Shown: in pieces, positions 44,186 to 51,683 of the stretch
How positions within the stretch are numbered: the first letter of the stretch is position 1
Layout of the letters: every line of letters starts with the position of its first letter
Assembly: GCF_024807145.1 (NCBI RefSeq)
Contig: NZ_JANUCA010000001.1
Location: forward strand, 1-64,000
Source: Microbacterium sp. AK031
GTDB lineage: Bacteria; Actinomycetota; Actinomycetes; Actinomycetales; Microbacteriaceae
Length of the DNA stretch: 64,000 bases
Direction of reading: 5' to 3'
Made by a program: the position numbers and the translations under genes
The notes under the pieces: generated by a model
What the model saw: only the letters and a program-made list of their open reading frames with translations
Database searches by the model: none
What the model was told of the DNA's origin: nothing

Positions 44186-45207
44186 TGGAACCAGCGTTCA
44201 TGGCAGCCCCGCTGATACTCGCGGGTGTGCTCCTCGCCAGCGGGGTGGCGAAGCTGCGGCATCCGGAAGACGAAGCCGCGTGGGCCGATCTCGGCGTCCC
44301 CGCCGCCCTGCGCCGCGGCTGGTTGATGCGCCTGCATCCGTGGGCCGAGCTGCTGCTCGCTGCCGCCCTGCTGGTGCTCGGCGGGGTACTGACCGCGCTC
44401 GCCGCGGCGTGCGCGGTCATCCTGTTCGGCGCGTACCTGGTGCTCGTGGCGCGCCGCCTGACCGCGGGCACGGATGCCTCCTGCAGCTGCTTCGGTGCGC
44501 CGGAGCCCATCACCTGGATCACGATCGTGCGCAACGCCTGGTTCCTGCTGCTGGCGACCGTCGCGGCCGCCGTCACGTGGGCCACGCCGCTGTTCGGCGG
44601 GCCGCTCGCCGCGCTCGGCGATCAGTGGGTCTGGCTTGTCGGCATCGCGGCGGCCGCCTTCACCGCCGTACTCGTGCTGTGGCATCCGGCATCCGCCGGC
44701 CACCTGGTCGAGGCGGGTGTGCCGACGATCGCCGACAGAACGAGCTCAAAGAGTGGAACCGTAGCCGAGGTGGACCCGGCGGAGTACATCCGCACTCGCA
44801 CGCCGGCGGTGCCCGTCATGCTCGCCGACGGCAGCACGGTGAATCTGCGGCAGCTCGCGGCGCGCGGGCCGATGCTGCTGCTCGCCGTGAAGGAGAACTG
44901 CGGGGCGTGCCTTCCGGTGATCGACGCGGTGCCGAGGTGGCGCGAACTGCTGCCGGAGGTGGCAGTGCGCTTCCTCCTGTGGCCGGCGCCCGAGAACAGC
45001 GGGCTCACTGAGCGCTCCGAGCCGCAGTCGCTGCACGATCCTTACTTCTACGTGCAGGGATCGATCGCCGACTGGGCGACCCCCGCGGCCGTGCTCATCG
45101 GTGCTGACGGTTTCCTGGCCGGCGGTCCCGTGTCGGGGTACGACGACGTCTCGGCGTTCGTCGGCGACATCTACGAGAGCCTGCACGGGGTGCGCCCTGA
45201 CGTGTGA
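44185..45207 (+). CDS. MauE-like membrane domain fused to thioredoxin-like domain (copy 2)
   Basis: The 340-aa protein has four to five membrane helices in its first 165 residues, CSCFG at residues 100-104, and a redoxin domain with CGAC at 239-242 and a distal WATPAAVLIGADG (cis-Pro-type segment). It matches the protein at 14678 in order and spacing of motifs. ATG 44185 overlaps the PqqD-like stop (TGATG). Predicted role is thiol/disulfide transfer across the membrane to an exported partner, plausibly the Tat proteins. Confidence 0.78.
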   Translation: MEPAFMAAPLILAGVLLASGVAKLRHPEDEAAWADLGVPAALRRGWLMRLHPWAELLLAAALLVLGGVLTALAAACAVILFGAYLVLVARRLTAGTDASCSCFGAPEPITWITIVRNAWFLLLATVAAAVTWATPLFGGPLAALGDQWVWLVGIAAAAFTAVLVLWHPASAGHLVEAGVPTIADRTSSKSGTVAEVDPAEYIRTRTPAVPVMLADGSTVNLRQLAARGPMLLLAVKENCGACLPVIDAVPRWRELLPEVAVRFLLWPAPENSGLTERSEPQSLHDPYFYVQGSIADWATPAAVLIGADGFLAGGPVSGYDDVSAFVGDIYESLHGVRPDV

Positions 45208-45211
45208 CAGC

Positions 45212-47071
45212 TCAGCCGCAGCCTTCTGCGGTGAGCTGCTCGCCGACCGTGCGCACCATCGGGGTGTGCTGGATGTCGAGCGGGCCGTACTCGCCGGGCG
45301 CCCCGGTGAAAGTGGCCTCGACGGTGTGCGTCTGACCTGGAGCGTTCTCCAACGACACCTTCACCGCGGGCCGGCCGAGGTGCGGGAGCACCGTTGCCTG
45401 AACGGTCTGACCGTTGACCGTCACGGTGGCCGCTGTAGCGCCGACCGGGCCATAAAGGACCAGATCAGTCGCGATCGTTCCCTTGGTGAAGAAACGTCCC
45501 GGTGCGACGTAGTCGGCAAGCTGGCCCACCTGATCCGCGGCGAGAGTATTCGTCAAGGCGGCGGCCATCGTGAAGGCAGGTGCATCCGGCGCGGTGCACT
45601 GCGTCGATGTCGCAGCGACGTCGAGCTGCATATAGAAGTCGAGCTTGCCCTCTGTGACATCGTTGACGTACGCACCGACCACGGTTGACTCGAAATTATC
45701 GGAGGGGAGGCGGCCGGACAGGCGCGACTCGCCCACGAGTGCGACCTCGGCTTCCGACGATGGCGCGTAGATCAGTCGTCCTTCGTCGACTGCCTTGCCC
45801 AAGCTGTCGAGCAGCGCCTTGGTATCGGCTTTGCCTGACACAACAGCGTCGAAAACCGACGAGGCGGCCGCTGCGAAGAACGCATCCTGCAACGTCGGCT
45901 CCGGGACGAGGGAGTACACCTGACTGAGCAGCAGCGAGACTGCGTTCTCGCTCGTGAGCTCGATGGGTTGTTCGAGCACCTGCAAGGTCTCGCCGTCGAT
46001 CTCGGCTGGAGGGGGATCGATCGCCGTCGGACCAGTCGCCGCCAGCAGGTAGCTCAGCGCGACGGGGTCGAATGACACCACGGCATCCACAGGCGTGCCG
46101 AAGGATTCGGCCCAGAATGCGCGGATCAGAGCAGCGGTCTCGGTGAAGTCAGGGCTCAGCGTGGTGTCCATGACGTAGCGACCGATCTTGCTGCCGTAGA
46201 GAGCTTCCGTCTCGGGATTCAGCGCGATGATCGGCTCAGGGCGGGCATTCTCGAAGTCCTGACTCGACGCCTGCTGCGTGATGCTGATCCGGCCCTGATC
46301 CGCCGTGATGAGCACGATGGCGGCGGGGTTGCCGCCGGTGCCGCGGGATTCGGCGTTGTTCTGGAAGACCATCAGGTAGTTGCGTGGTGCCTCGGCGCCG
46401 AGGGCGGTCGGCAGGACGCCGATGATGTCCTTGGCAGGACCCAGCAGCGGCTGCATCTCGTCTACGGCGCCCGTGAGTTGCGAGAGTGCGCCCTCGACCT
46501 GCGGGATGAGCGCCTCGCGATCGATCGAATCGAGATCCGTCGCGGCCTTCTCCACGGCATCCGCCGCCTGGGTGACAGCCGCCTGCATGTCGGTGATCGC
46601 CGCGAGGTTGATGGCGCCGTCCACCGGGGTCAGCGCGTTGAGGCTCAGGCTCGTGGCCGGCGTCAGCGCGTCGGTGACCAGGTCATCGGTGACGACCGCC
46701 GCAGTGCGCACCGCATGCAGATTGGGGCCGACGAACGGCACCCACTCGAGGCTCTTCCACATGTCGTCATCCGTCTGCTCACGGGCGTCTGCCGTGAGCG
46801 CGGAGAGCGTCGCGGCGGTCGCGGCGGCTCCCTCCGGGTCGCCGGCGAGGATCTGGTCCTTGGCGGTGGTGGCGAGCGGCAGCGCCTGCTCGAGAGAGCC
46901 TTTGGCGGCCATGGCGCGGTCGTAGAGCCGATTGCCCACGAGAAGGCCGACGACGGCGATGACGATGAGCAGCAGCACGATGCTCACGGGTACCCAGAGA
47001 CGGAAGCTGCGAAGCAGTGGCCGGCGCGGTCTGTCGGCGCGGCGGGCGCGCTCGGCTGCTCTGGTCGTCAT
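45212..47071 (-). CDS. DUF4012 membrane-anchored extracytoplasmic protein
   Basis: The 619-aa protein has a basic N-terminus, one membrane helix (about residues 25-47: VSIVLLLIVIAVVGLLVG) and a long outside part. Residues about 60-200 are helical and alanine-rich; the DUF4012 core starts near 225 (NYLMVFQNNAESRGTGGNPAA, SFDPVALSYLLAATGP). DUF4012 proteins are frequent in actinobacterial polysaccharide loci; function is unproved, with wall attachment of glycan a possible role. It lies 45 bases downstream of the second initiating transferase gene and ends four bases from the convergent MauE-redoxin stop. Confidence 0.8.
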   Translation of the reverse strand: MTTRAAERARRADRPRRPLLRSFRLWVPVSIVLLLIVIAVVGLLVGNRLYDRAMAAKGSLEQALPLATTAKDQILAGDPEGAAATAATLSALTADAREQTDDDMWKSLEWVPFVGPNLHAVRTAAVVTDDLVTDALTPATSLSLNALTPVDGAINLAAITDMQAAVTQAADAVEKAATDLDSIDREALIPQVEGALSQLTGAVDEMQPLLGPAKDIIGVLPTALGAEAPRNYLMVFQNNAESRGTGGNPAAIVLITADQGRISITQQASSQDFENARPEPIIALNPETEALYGSKIGRYVMDTTLSPDFTETAALIRAFWAESFGTPVDAVVSFDPVALSYLLAATGPTAIDPPPAEIDGETLQVLEQPIELTSENAVSLLLSQVYSLVPEPTLQDAFFAAAASSVFDAVVSGKADTKALLDSLGKAVDEGRLIYAPSSEAEVALVGESRLSGRLPSDNFESTVVGAYVNDVTEGKLDFYMQLDVAATSTQCTAPDAPAFTMAAALTNTLAADQVGQLADYVAPGRFFTKGTIATDLVLYGPVGATAATVTVNGQTVQATVLPHLGRPAVKVSLENAPGQTHTVEATFTGAPGEYGPLDIQHTPMVRTVGEQLTAEGCG

Positions 47072-47116
47072 GGACTCATCGTACGAGTACGGCGCAGGTC
47101 GTTCCTGCGGGAGTGC

Positions 47117-48691
47117 TCAATACGCCCCTCGCCGCTGCAACACCACGCGCAGGGTGCGCCACAGGATGGCGACATCGCTGGTCAGCGAGCGGTTCTCGAC
47201 GTAATAGAGGTCAAGGCGGATGCTGTCGTCCCACGACAGGTCGGAGCGGCCGCTGATCTGCCACAGCCCCGTGATCCCCGGCTTGACGAGCAGGCGCCGC
47301 TGCACCCACTTCTCGTACGTGTCGACCTCGCTCATCAGCGGAGGGCGGGGTCCCACCAGCGACATGTCACCGCGCAGTACGTTGACCAGCTGCGGCAGCT
47401 CGTCCAGGCTGAACCGCCTGAGCGTGCGGCCCAACCGGGTCACCCGCGGATCGCTGCGCATCTTGAAGAGCACGCCGTTGCCGTCGGACGCGGACAACAG
47501 ATCGGGCAGGCGCTTCTCGGCATCGGTCACCATCGTGCGGAACTTGAGCATCGTGAAGCGCCGGCCCTCGAGCCCGACCCGACGCTGATGGAACAGGGCA
47601 GGGCCCCCGTCACGGCGCACCATCACGGCGAGCGCGAGAAAGAGGGGACTCAGCACGACCAGCGCGAGCGACGAGATGACGACGTCGAACGCGCGCTTGG
47701 CCGCGTAGCGAGAACCAGTGAAGGCCGGATAGTCGACGTGGATCAGGGACAGCCCCGCGACCGGCCGGGCATGGATACGGGGTCCGGCGATGTCGGTGAG
47801 CGCGGCCGCGACGATGAGGTCGACGCCTCGGGACTGCAGATCCCAGCCGAACTGCCGCAGCTGCGCAGGGCTGATCAGATCCGAGCCGCTGTAGACCACG
47901 GCATCCACGCCCACGAGATCGGCGCCCGCGACGGCCTCCTCAAGGCTGCCGACGACCGAGATCCCCGGGAGAAGTTCGACACCCGGTCCGCGTTCGGTGA
48001 GAGCACCGGTGATGACCAGGCCGGAGGCGCTCTCGCGCTGCATCTCGCGGGCGATGTGCAGCGACTTGGCGTGCTCGCCGACGATCACCGCGCGGGAGAG
48101 GAAACGGCCCTCCTCGCGCTGGGCGGAGAGCCACCGCCGCCACAGCCAGCGGCTGCCGACGAGCGCCGTCAACCCTGCCGGCAGAGCCAGCAGCAGGTAT
48201 GCGCGCGCGACGTCGACGTGCAGCAGGAAGGCGAAGATCGCCAGCAGACCGAACACGCGGATGCTGGCATCGACGACCCTGCGGTATTCGGCCCAGCCGC
48301 TGCCGACGACCTTGGCATCCCTGGTGTCGTACAGGCGCAGTCCGCACAGCCACGCGAGCACGAACATCGCCGAGACAGCTGTGTACGCCACGTCGAAGCC
48401 TGCGTCCGTCACCCCGGGGATGTACAGGTCGGCGCTGCTCTGGCCGAAGCGCAGAGCCTGAGCGCCGAACACGACACCCACGACGATCAGCGTGTCGGTA
48501 AGCAGCAGCCGCCACGCATACTCTCGCTGCCATCGTCCGCCCTGCGCCGCAACGAGGGTGTTCTCGGCCGTGGTCGGCACCGCTCGAGTGATCGGTGGTG
48601 CCGCGGCGATCCCCGTCGGCAACGTCGCCGCTATGCGTCTGTCCTGCCTCCGCGGTTGCGGTGTCAGAAAGATGTCCCCAGATAATGCCAC
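47117..48691 (-). CDS. Undecaprenyl-phosphate sugar-1-phosphate transferase (initiating transferase, copy 2)
   Basis: The protein of 524 aa has four N-terminal helices, a CoA-binding-like domain (AVIVGEHAKSLHIAREM) and the catalytic bac_transf domain (TMLKFRTMV, RRFSLDELPQLVNVLRGDMSLVGPRP with key residues DELPQL and GPRPP, GLWQISGRS). GTG 48691 is chosen because CTGGGGAGG lies six bases upstream; an upstream extension to 48733 is possible. It resembles the protein at 13082 throughout. It should start the second glycan chain. Confidence 0.88.
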   Translation of the reverse strand: MALSGDIFLTPQPRRQDRRIAATLPTGIAAAPPITRAVPTTAENTLVAAQGGRWQREYAWRLLLTDTLIVVGVVFGAQALRFGQSSADLYIPGVTDAGFDVAYTAVSAMFVLAWLCGLRLYDTRDAKVVGSGWAEYRRVVDASIRVFGLLAIFAFLLHVDVARAYLLLALPAGLTALVGSRWLWRRWLSAQREEGRFLSRAVIVGEHAKSLHIAREMQRESASGLVITGALTERGPGVELLPGISVVGSLEEAVAGADLVGVDAVVYSGSDLISPAQLRQFGWDLQSRGVDLIVAAALTDIAGPRIHARPVAGLSLIHVDYPAFTGSRYAAKRAFDVVISSLALVVLSPLFLALAVMVRRDGGPALFHQRRVGLEGRRFTMLKFRTMVTDAEKRLPDLLSASDGNGVLFKMRSDPRVTRLGRTLRRFSLDELPQLVNVLRGDMSLVGPRPPLMSEVDTYEKWVQRRLLVKPGITGLWQISGRSDLSWDDSIRLDLYYVENRSLTSDVAILWRTLRVVLQRRGAY

Positions 48692-48834
48692 AATCCCTCC
48701 CCAGAGAATGCGCGCCCCAGTTGCTCCCGACAACGTCGGAAACTGCCCCCTGCAGAACAGGAGACGATGTCAGCGTCGCCCCAGCAAACGCTGCTTTCCC
48801 CCCGCTTACGCCGAGGGCCCAGATCCGCAGTCTA
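48676..48834 (-). promoter_or_regulatory. Possible promoter and triple CTGGGG motif of copy-2 initiating transferase
   Basis: On the minus strand, TAGACT (plus positions 48829-48834) could be a -10 box. Downstream G-runs (plus-strand C-runs at 48715-48718, 48699-48702 and 48676-48679; spacing 16 and 23) all occur as CTGGGG; the middle one is the ribosome site of GTG 48691 and the last lies inside the coding region. Confidence 0.4.
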
Positions 48835-48929
48835 ACCCCGGGGTGGGGATTGCGAAACCCGCAGATGGAGCCGGCCGAAGCGGTGGTCATGTCTGTAGTA
48901 CCGTTGGGCGTGATTATGGAGGGGATGCC

Positions 48930-50036
48930 GTGGTGACGAGTTCGACGTTCGCCGTCTCCGCGCTGGGTGCCAGGATCGAGTTGGCGTTCGCCGAAGAAGT
49001 TCCGGAGGACGTGGTCGCCCGCATCCGACGCTCGTGGTCGGGCGCGGCGATCGAGCCCGGTTCTGCTTTCGCTGTCGACTCTGCGTCGGCTGCGGATCAG
49101 GCACCCGACGTGCGCATCGAGGTCGACGCAGTCGGCGATGTGGAACATCGCCTTGAGACGCTGTCGACCAGGGTGACCCTCGACGCGCTCGCTCACAACC
49201 GCGGGCGGCTGGTGATGCTGCACGCCGCCGGTGTCGCTCTCGAGGACGGACGCGTGATCGCGTTCGTCGGTCCTTCGGGTCGGGGAAAGACGACTCTCAG
49301 CCGTACGCTGGCGCAGCACTACGGCTACGTGTCGGACGAGACGATCGCGTTCGATGATGAGCTGCGCGTTCTGCCGTACCGCAAGCCATTGTCGGTCGTG
49401 CGACCCGGTGCGCCGAAGGATCAGGTGTCGCCCTCGGACGCAGGACTGCGTGAGCTGCCTGCTGCTGACCTTGCGCTCGCGGCGATCGTGCTGCTCGAAC
49501 GCGATCCGAGTGCGGCGGAGCCGGAGCTCGAGCATCTGCATTTCGCAGACGCCGCGCCGCTGCTCGCCGCGCAATCCAGCTATCTGCGCGAGTACGAGGG
49601 GACGGTCTGCGCTCTCGCCGAACTCTGCGATCGGGCGGGCGGTGTGCGGTTGCTGCGATATGCCGAGGCGACGGACGTGCCGGCGATGATCGACGCGCTG
49701 CTCGTTTCGGATCCCGCCCCCGCCCCGTGGAATCGGATGCGACTGGACACGATCGACGCTGAGGGAACTGCGTCGAGCGCGGATGCCGTCGACTTCGGCG
49801 ACACCGTGGTGGCGTTCTCCGATAGCACCATGCGCGTGCTCGAGGGGATCGCCCCGGCGGTTTTGCATGCGGCGGGCGAGTCGTCCGATCTCGACCGGAT
49901 TGTCAACGCGGCTCTCGACGTGCATGGAGCGCCGCCGAGCGGTGATGCTGCGGTGATGGTGCGCGACGTGGTGGCAGAGCTCGTCGAGGTGGGGCTCGTG
50001 TCGGCATCCGTCCTGGTGGCGGCGGACGTCAACTGA
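48930..50036 (+). CDS. HprK-related kinase with C-terminal PqqD-like domain
   Basis: The 368-aa protein has an HPr-kinase/phosphorylase-like core: MLHAAGVALEDGRVIAFVGPSGRGKTTLS (P-loop GPSGRGKTT near residue 113) and GYVSDETIAFDDE near 132, the HprK-type metal/catalytic region. The usual HprK N-terminal domain and long C-terminal signature are absent. Residues about 285-365 (DFGDTVVAFSDSTMRVLEGIA to VVAELVEVGLVSAS; key features: paired strands, a central helix, final EL-x-x-x-GLV) read as a PqqD-like domain. GTG 48930 has GGAGGGG five bases upstream. It is divergent from the initiating-transferase gene and convergent with vanZ. Confidence 0.75.
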   Translation: MVTSSTFAVSALGARIELAFAEEVPEDVVARIRRSWSGAAIEPGSAFAVDSASAADQAPDVRIEVDAVGDVEHRLETLSTRVTLDALAHNRGRLVMLHAAGVALEDGRVIAFVGPSGRGKTTLSRTLAQHYGYVSDETIAFDDELRVLPYRKPLSVVRPGAPKDQVSPSDAGLRELPAADLALAAIVLLERDPSAAEPELEHLHFADAAPLLAAQSSYLREYEGTVCALAELCDRAGGVRLLRYAEATDVPAMIDALLVSDPAPAPWNRMRLDTIDAEGTASSADAVDFGDTVVAFSDSTMRVLEGIAPAVLHAAGESSDLDRIVNAALDVHGAPPSGDAAVMVRDVVAELVEVGLVSASVLVAADVN

Positions 50037-50487
50037 TCACGGTTCGCCGTTCGGCGGATGCCGGAGTCATCGCGAGTCGGCCGATGACGCGTACGAAAAG
50101 GCAGCCGACGACGGCGCCAGCCGTGTTCGCGATCAGGTCGGAGATCGTCGAGAAGCGCGTCGGCAGGAAGAGCTGGACGAACTCGATCGCGCCGCTGGTC
50201 ACCAGACCGAGCACGGCCAGGTGCCATGTCTTCAGGCGTGACCATCCGATCGCGAGCAGCAGTCCGAACGGAATGAACAACGCGATGTTCGCGACGAACT
50301 CCAGCACCGTGTAGGTGTAGAAGAACGGTATATCCAGCCGGTACGCGAGCGATCGTGCGATCCGCCCGACGATGCCGGTCACCCGGCTCGCCTGGTCACC
50401 AGGCAGCCACACGATCAATGCCAGCGCGATCGTGTACGGCACGAGGAGGATGCGCGAGATCAGCGCGAGCATCGACACTTTGGGCAT
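50029..50487 (-). CDS. VanZ-family membrane protein (intact copy)
   Basis: The 152-aa protein has four membrane helices and VanZ landmarks: IALALIVWLPGDQASR, FVANIALFIPFGLLLAIGW, SGAIEFVQLFLPTRFSTISDLIANTAGAVVG. It matches the truncated gene at 439, which lacks the first helix region. It overlaps the HprK-like gene's end by eight bases in convergent orientation. It marks the right border of the second accessory set; its role in the locus is unknown. Confidence 0.85.
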   Translation of the reverse strand: MPKVSMLALISRILLVPYTIALALIVWLPGDQASRVTGIVGRIARSLAYRLDIPFFYTYTVLEFVANIALFIPFGLLLAIGWSRLKTWHLAVLGLVTSGAIEFVQLFLPTRFSTISDLIANTAGAVVGCLFVRVIGRLAMTPASAERRTVIS

Positions 50488-50526
50488 AGGGCGAGCGTAG
50501 CGAGGTGGGCTGTGCGTCGACAGGGA

Positions 50527-51504
50527 TCAGACGCGCTCGGCGAGCCAGCGCGTCTGCCGAAGCCACTGCTCGGTCTGGCCGCTCTCGTGCCCGTTGAACG
50601 GATACACCTCGATCTCGGCATCCGTCGACGCCAGCCGGTTGTATGCGGCGAACACGCTCGAGGGCAGAACGATGGCGTCCATGAGGGCGACGGAGAACAG
50701 CGCGGGCACGCGGATGCGTCGGGCGAAGTTCACTCCGTCGAAGTACGACAGGGTTCTGAACACCTCGTCGACCCGGTTGCGGTGCACCGCCAGATACCGT
50801 TCGATCTCGCGGTAGGGGTGGTCGGGCGTGCGATCCACTGACCAGCGGAAGTGGCAGAGGAACGGCACGTCCGGCATCACGGCGAGCACGCCGGGGTGGA
50901 GCCCTGCGGCGGCCAGCGAGATGCCGCCACCCTGGCTGCTGCCGGTGACGCTCACGCGATCGGCATCCACGAAGTCGAGGTCGCGCACGGTGTCGACTGC
51001 CCGCACTGCGTCGGTGAAGACGCGACGGTAGTAGTACTCGTCGGGGCTCGAGATGCCCTTCGTCATGAAACCCGTCGACGAGGAGTCGGAGCCGTGGGGG
51101 TCTGGAGTGTCGCCGCCGCTGCCCCAGTTCGAACCCTGGCCGCGGGTGTCCATCAGCACGTGCACGTACCCGGCGGCGGCCCACTGAAGGCGCTCGCCGG
51201 CGATGCCGCGACCGCCGCCGTAGCCGATGTACTCGACGACCGCCGGACGCGGCGCAGCGTCTGGCGCCTGATCGCGCGGACGCGTGACCCAGGCGCGGAT
51301 CGGCTCTCCGCCGAACCCGCTGAACGTCAGGTCTTCGATCACGAGCTGATCGATCGGCGTCTCGGCGGGGAGCAGCGTGGGCGAGCTCGCGAGTGCACGG
51401 GCCTCATCGATCGTGCGGGTCCAGAAGGCATCGAAATCATCGGGCTCCGCAACGGCGGGACGGAATTTGCGCAGGTCGTCCAGGGGAAGGTCAGTCAGTG
51501 CCAC
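50527..51504 (-). CDS. Acetyl xylan esterase / cephalosporin-C deacetylase family (AXE1)
   Basis: This alpha/beta hydrolase of 325 aa begins ALTDLPLDDLRKFRP, the typical CE7 opening, and has DTRGQGSNWGSGGDTPD, the nucleophile elbow GSSQGGG near residue 188, MDAIVLPSSVFAAYN with the catalytic Asp, and NGHESG with the His. CE7 enzymes remove acetyl groups from oligosaccharides inside the cell. GTG 51504 fits the family start better than GTG 51522. It is divergent from the ABC-permease genes across two LacI-type palindromes, suggesting co-induction. Confidence 0.88.
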   Translation of the reverse strand: MALTDLPLDDLRKFRPAVAEPDDFDAFWTRTIDEARALASSPTLLPAETPIDQLVIEDLTFSGFGGEPIRAWVTRPRDQAPDAAPRPAVVEYIGYGGGRGIAGERLQWAAAGYVHVLMDTRGQGSNWGSGGDTPDPHGSDSSSTGFMTKGISSPDEYYYRRVFTDAVRAVDTVRDLDFVDADRVSVTGSSQGGGISLAAAGLHPGVLAVMPDVPFLCHFRWSVDRTPDHPYREIERYLAVHRNRVDEVFRTLSYFDGVNFARRIRVPALFSVALMDAIVLPSSVFAAYNRLASTDAEIEVYPFNGHESGQTEQWLRQTRWLAERV

Positions 51505-51528
51505 CGGAACACCGTAGCGCACATTCGT

Positions 51529-51540
51529 CGAAGCGCTTCG
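51529..51540. promoter_or_regulatory. LacI-type operator 1 (CGAAGCGCTTCG)
   Basis: This perfect 12-base palindrome with a central CG has the form typical of LacI-family operators and shares GAAnCGnTTC with two other sites at 51582 and 59479. It lies 25 bases from the esterase start. Confidence 0.65.
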
Positions 51541-51581
51541 CTGTCGCGTCTTGCGCGTTCGACCGATTGGCTCTATCGTGA

Positions 51582-51595
51582 TCGAAGCGTTTCGA
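51582..51595. promoter_or_regulatory. LacI-type operator 2 (TCGAAGCGTTTCGA)
   Basis: A near-perfect 14-base palindrome around CG, in the gap between the divergent esterase and ABC-permease genes. Its reverse complement matches the site at 59479-59492 at 13 of 14 bases, which supports a shared regulator, presumably the LacI protein encoded at 56109. Confidence 0.75.
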
Positions 51596-51683
51596 CGCGA
51601 TTCGAACCACGAGGGAGTGAGATGCGACGAGGCGACGCCGAGTGCGACACGGCTGAGAGAACTCCGCGGCGAGCAGGTGCGGC

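Noticed and set aside
46478..48685. Long plus-strand open frame (735 codons) opposite DUF4012 and the second initiating transferase
   Set aside because: Low-complexity His/Arg/Gly-rich translation with no domain; the minus-strand genes explain the bias.
43062..50036. Lasso-peptide biosynthetic cluster (PqqD-like, HprK-like kinase, nucleotidyltransferase together)
   Set aside because: No asparagine-synthetase-like cyclase, no transglutaminase-like leader protease and no precursor peptide could be found; only the tailoring-type families are present.
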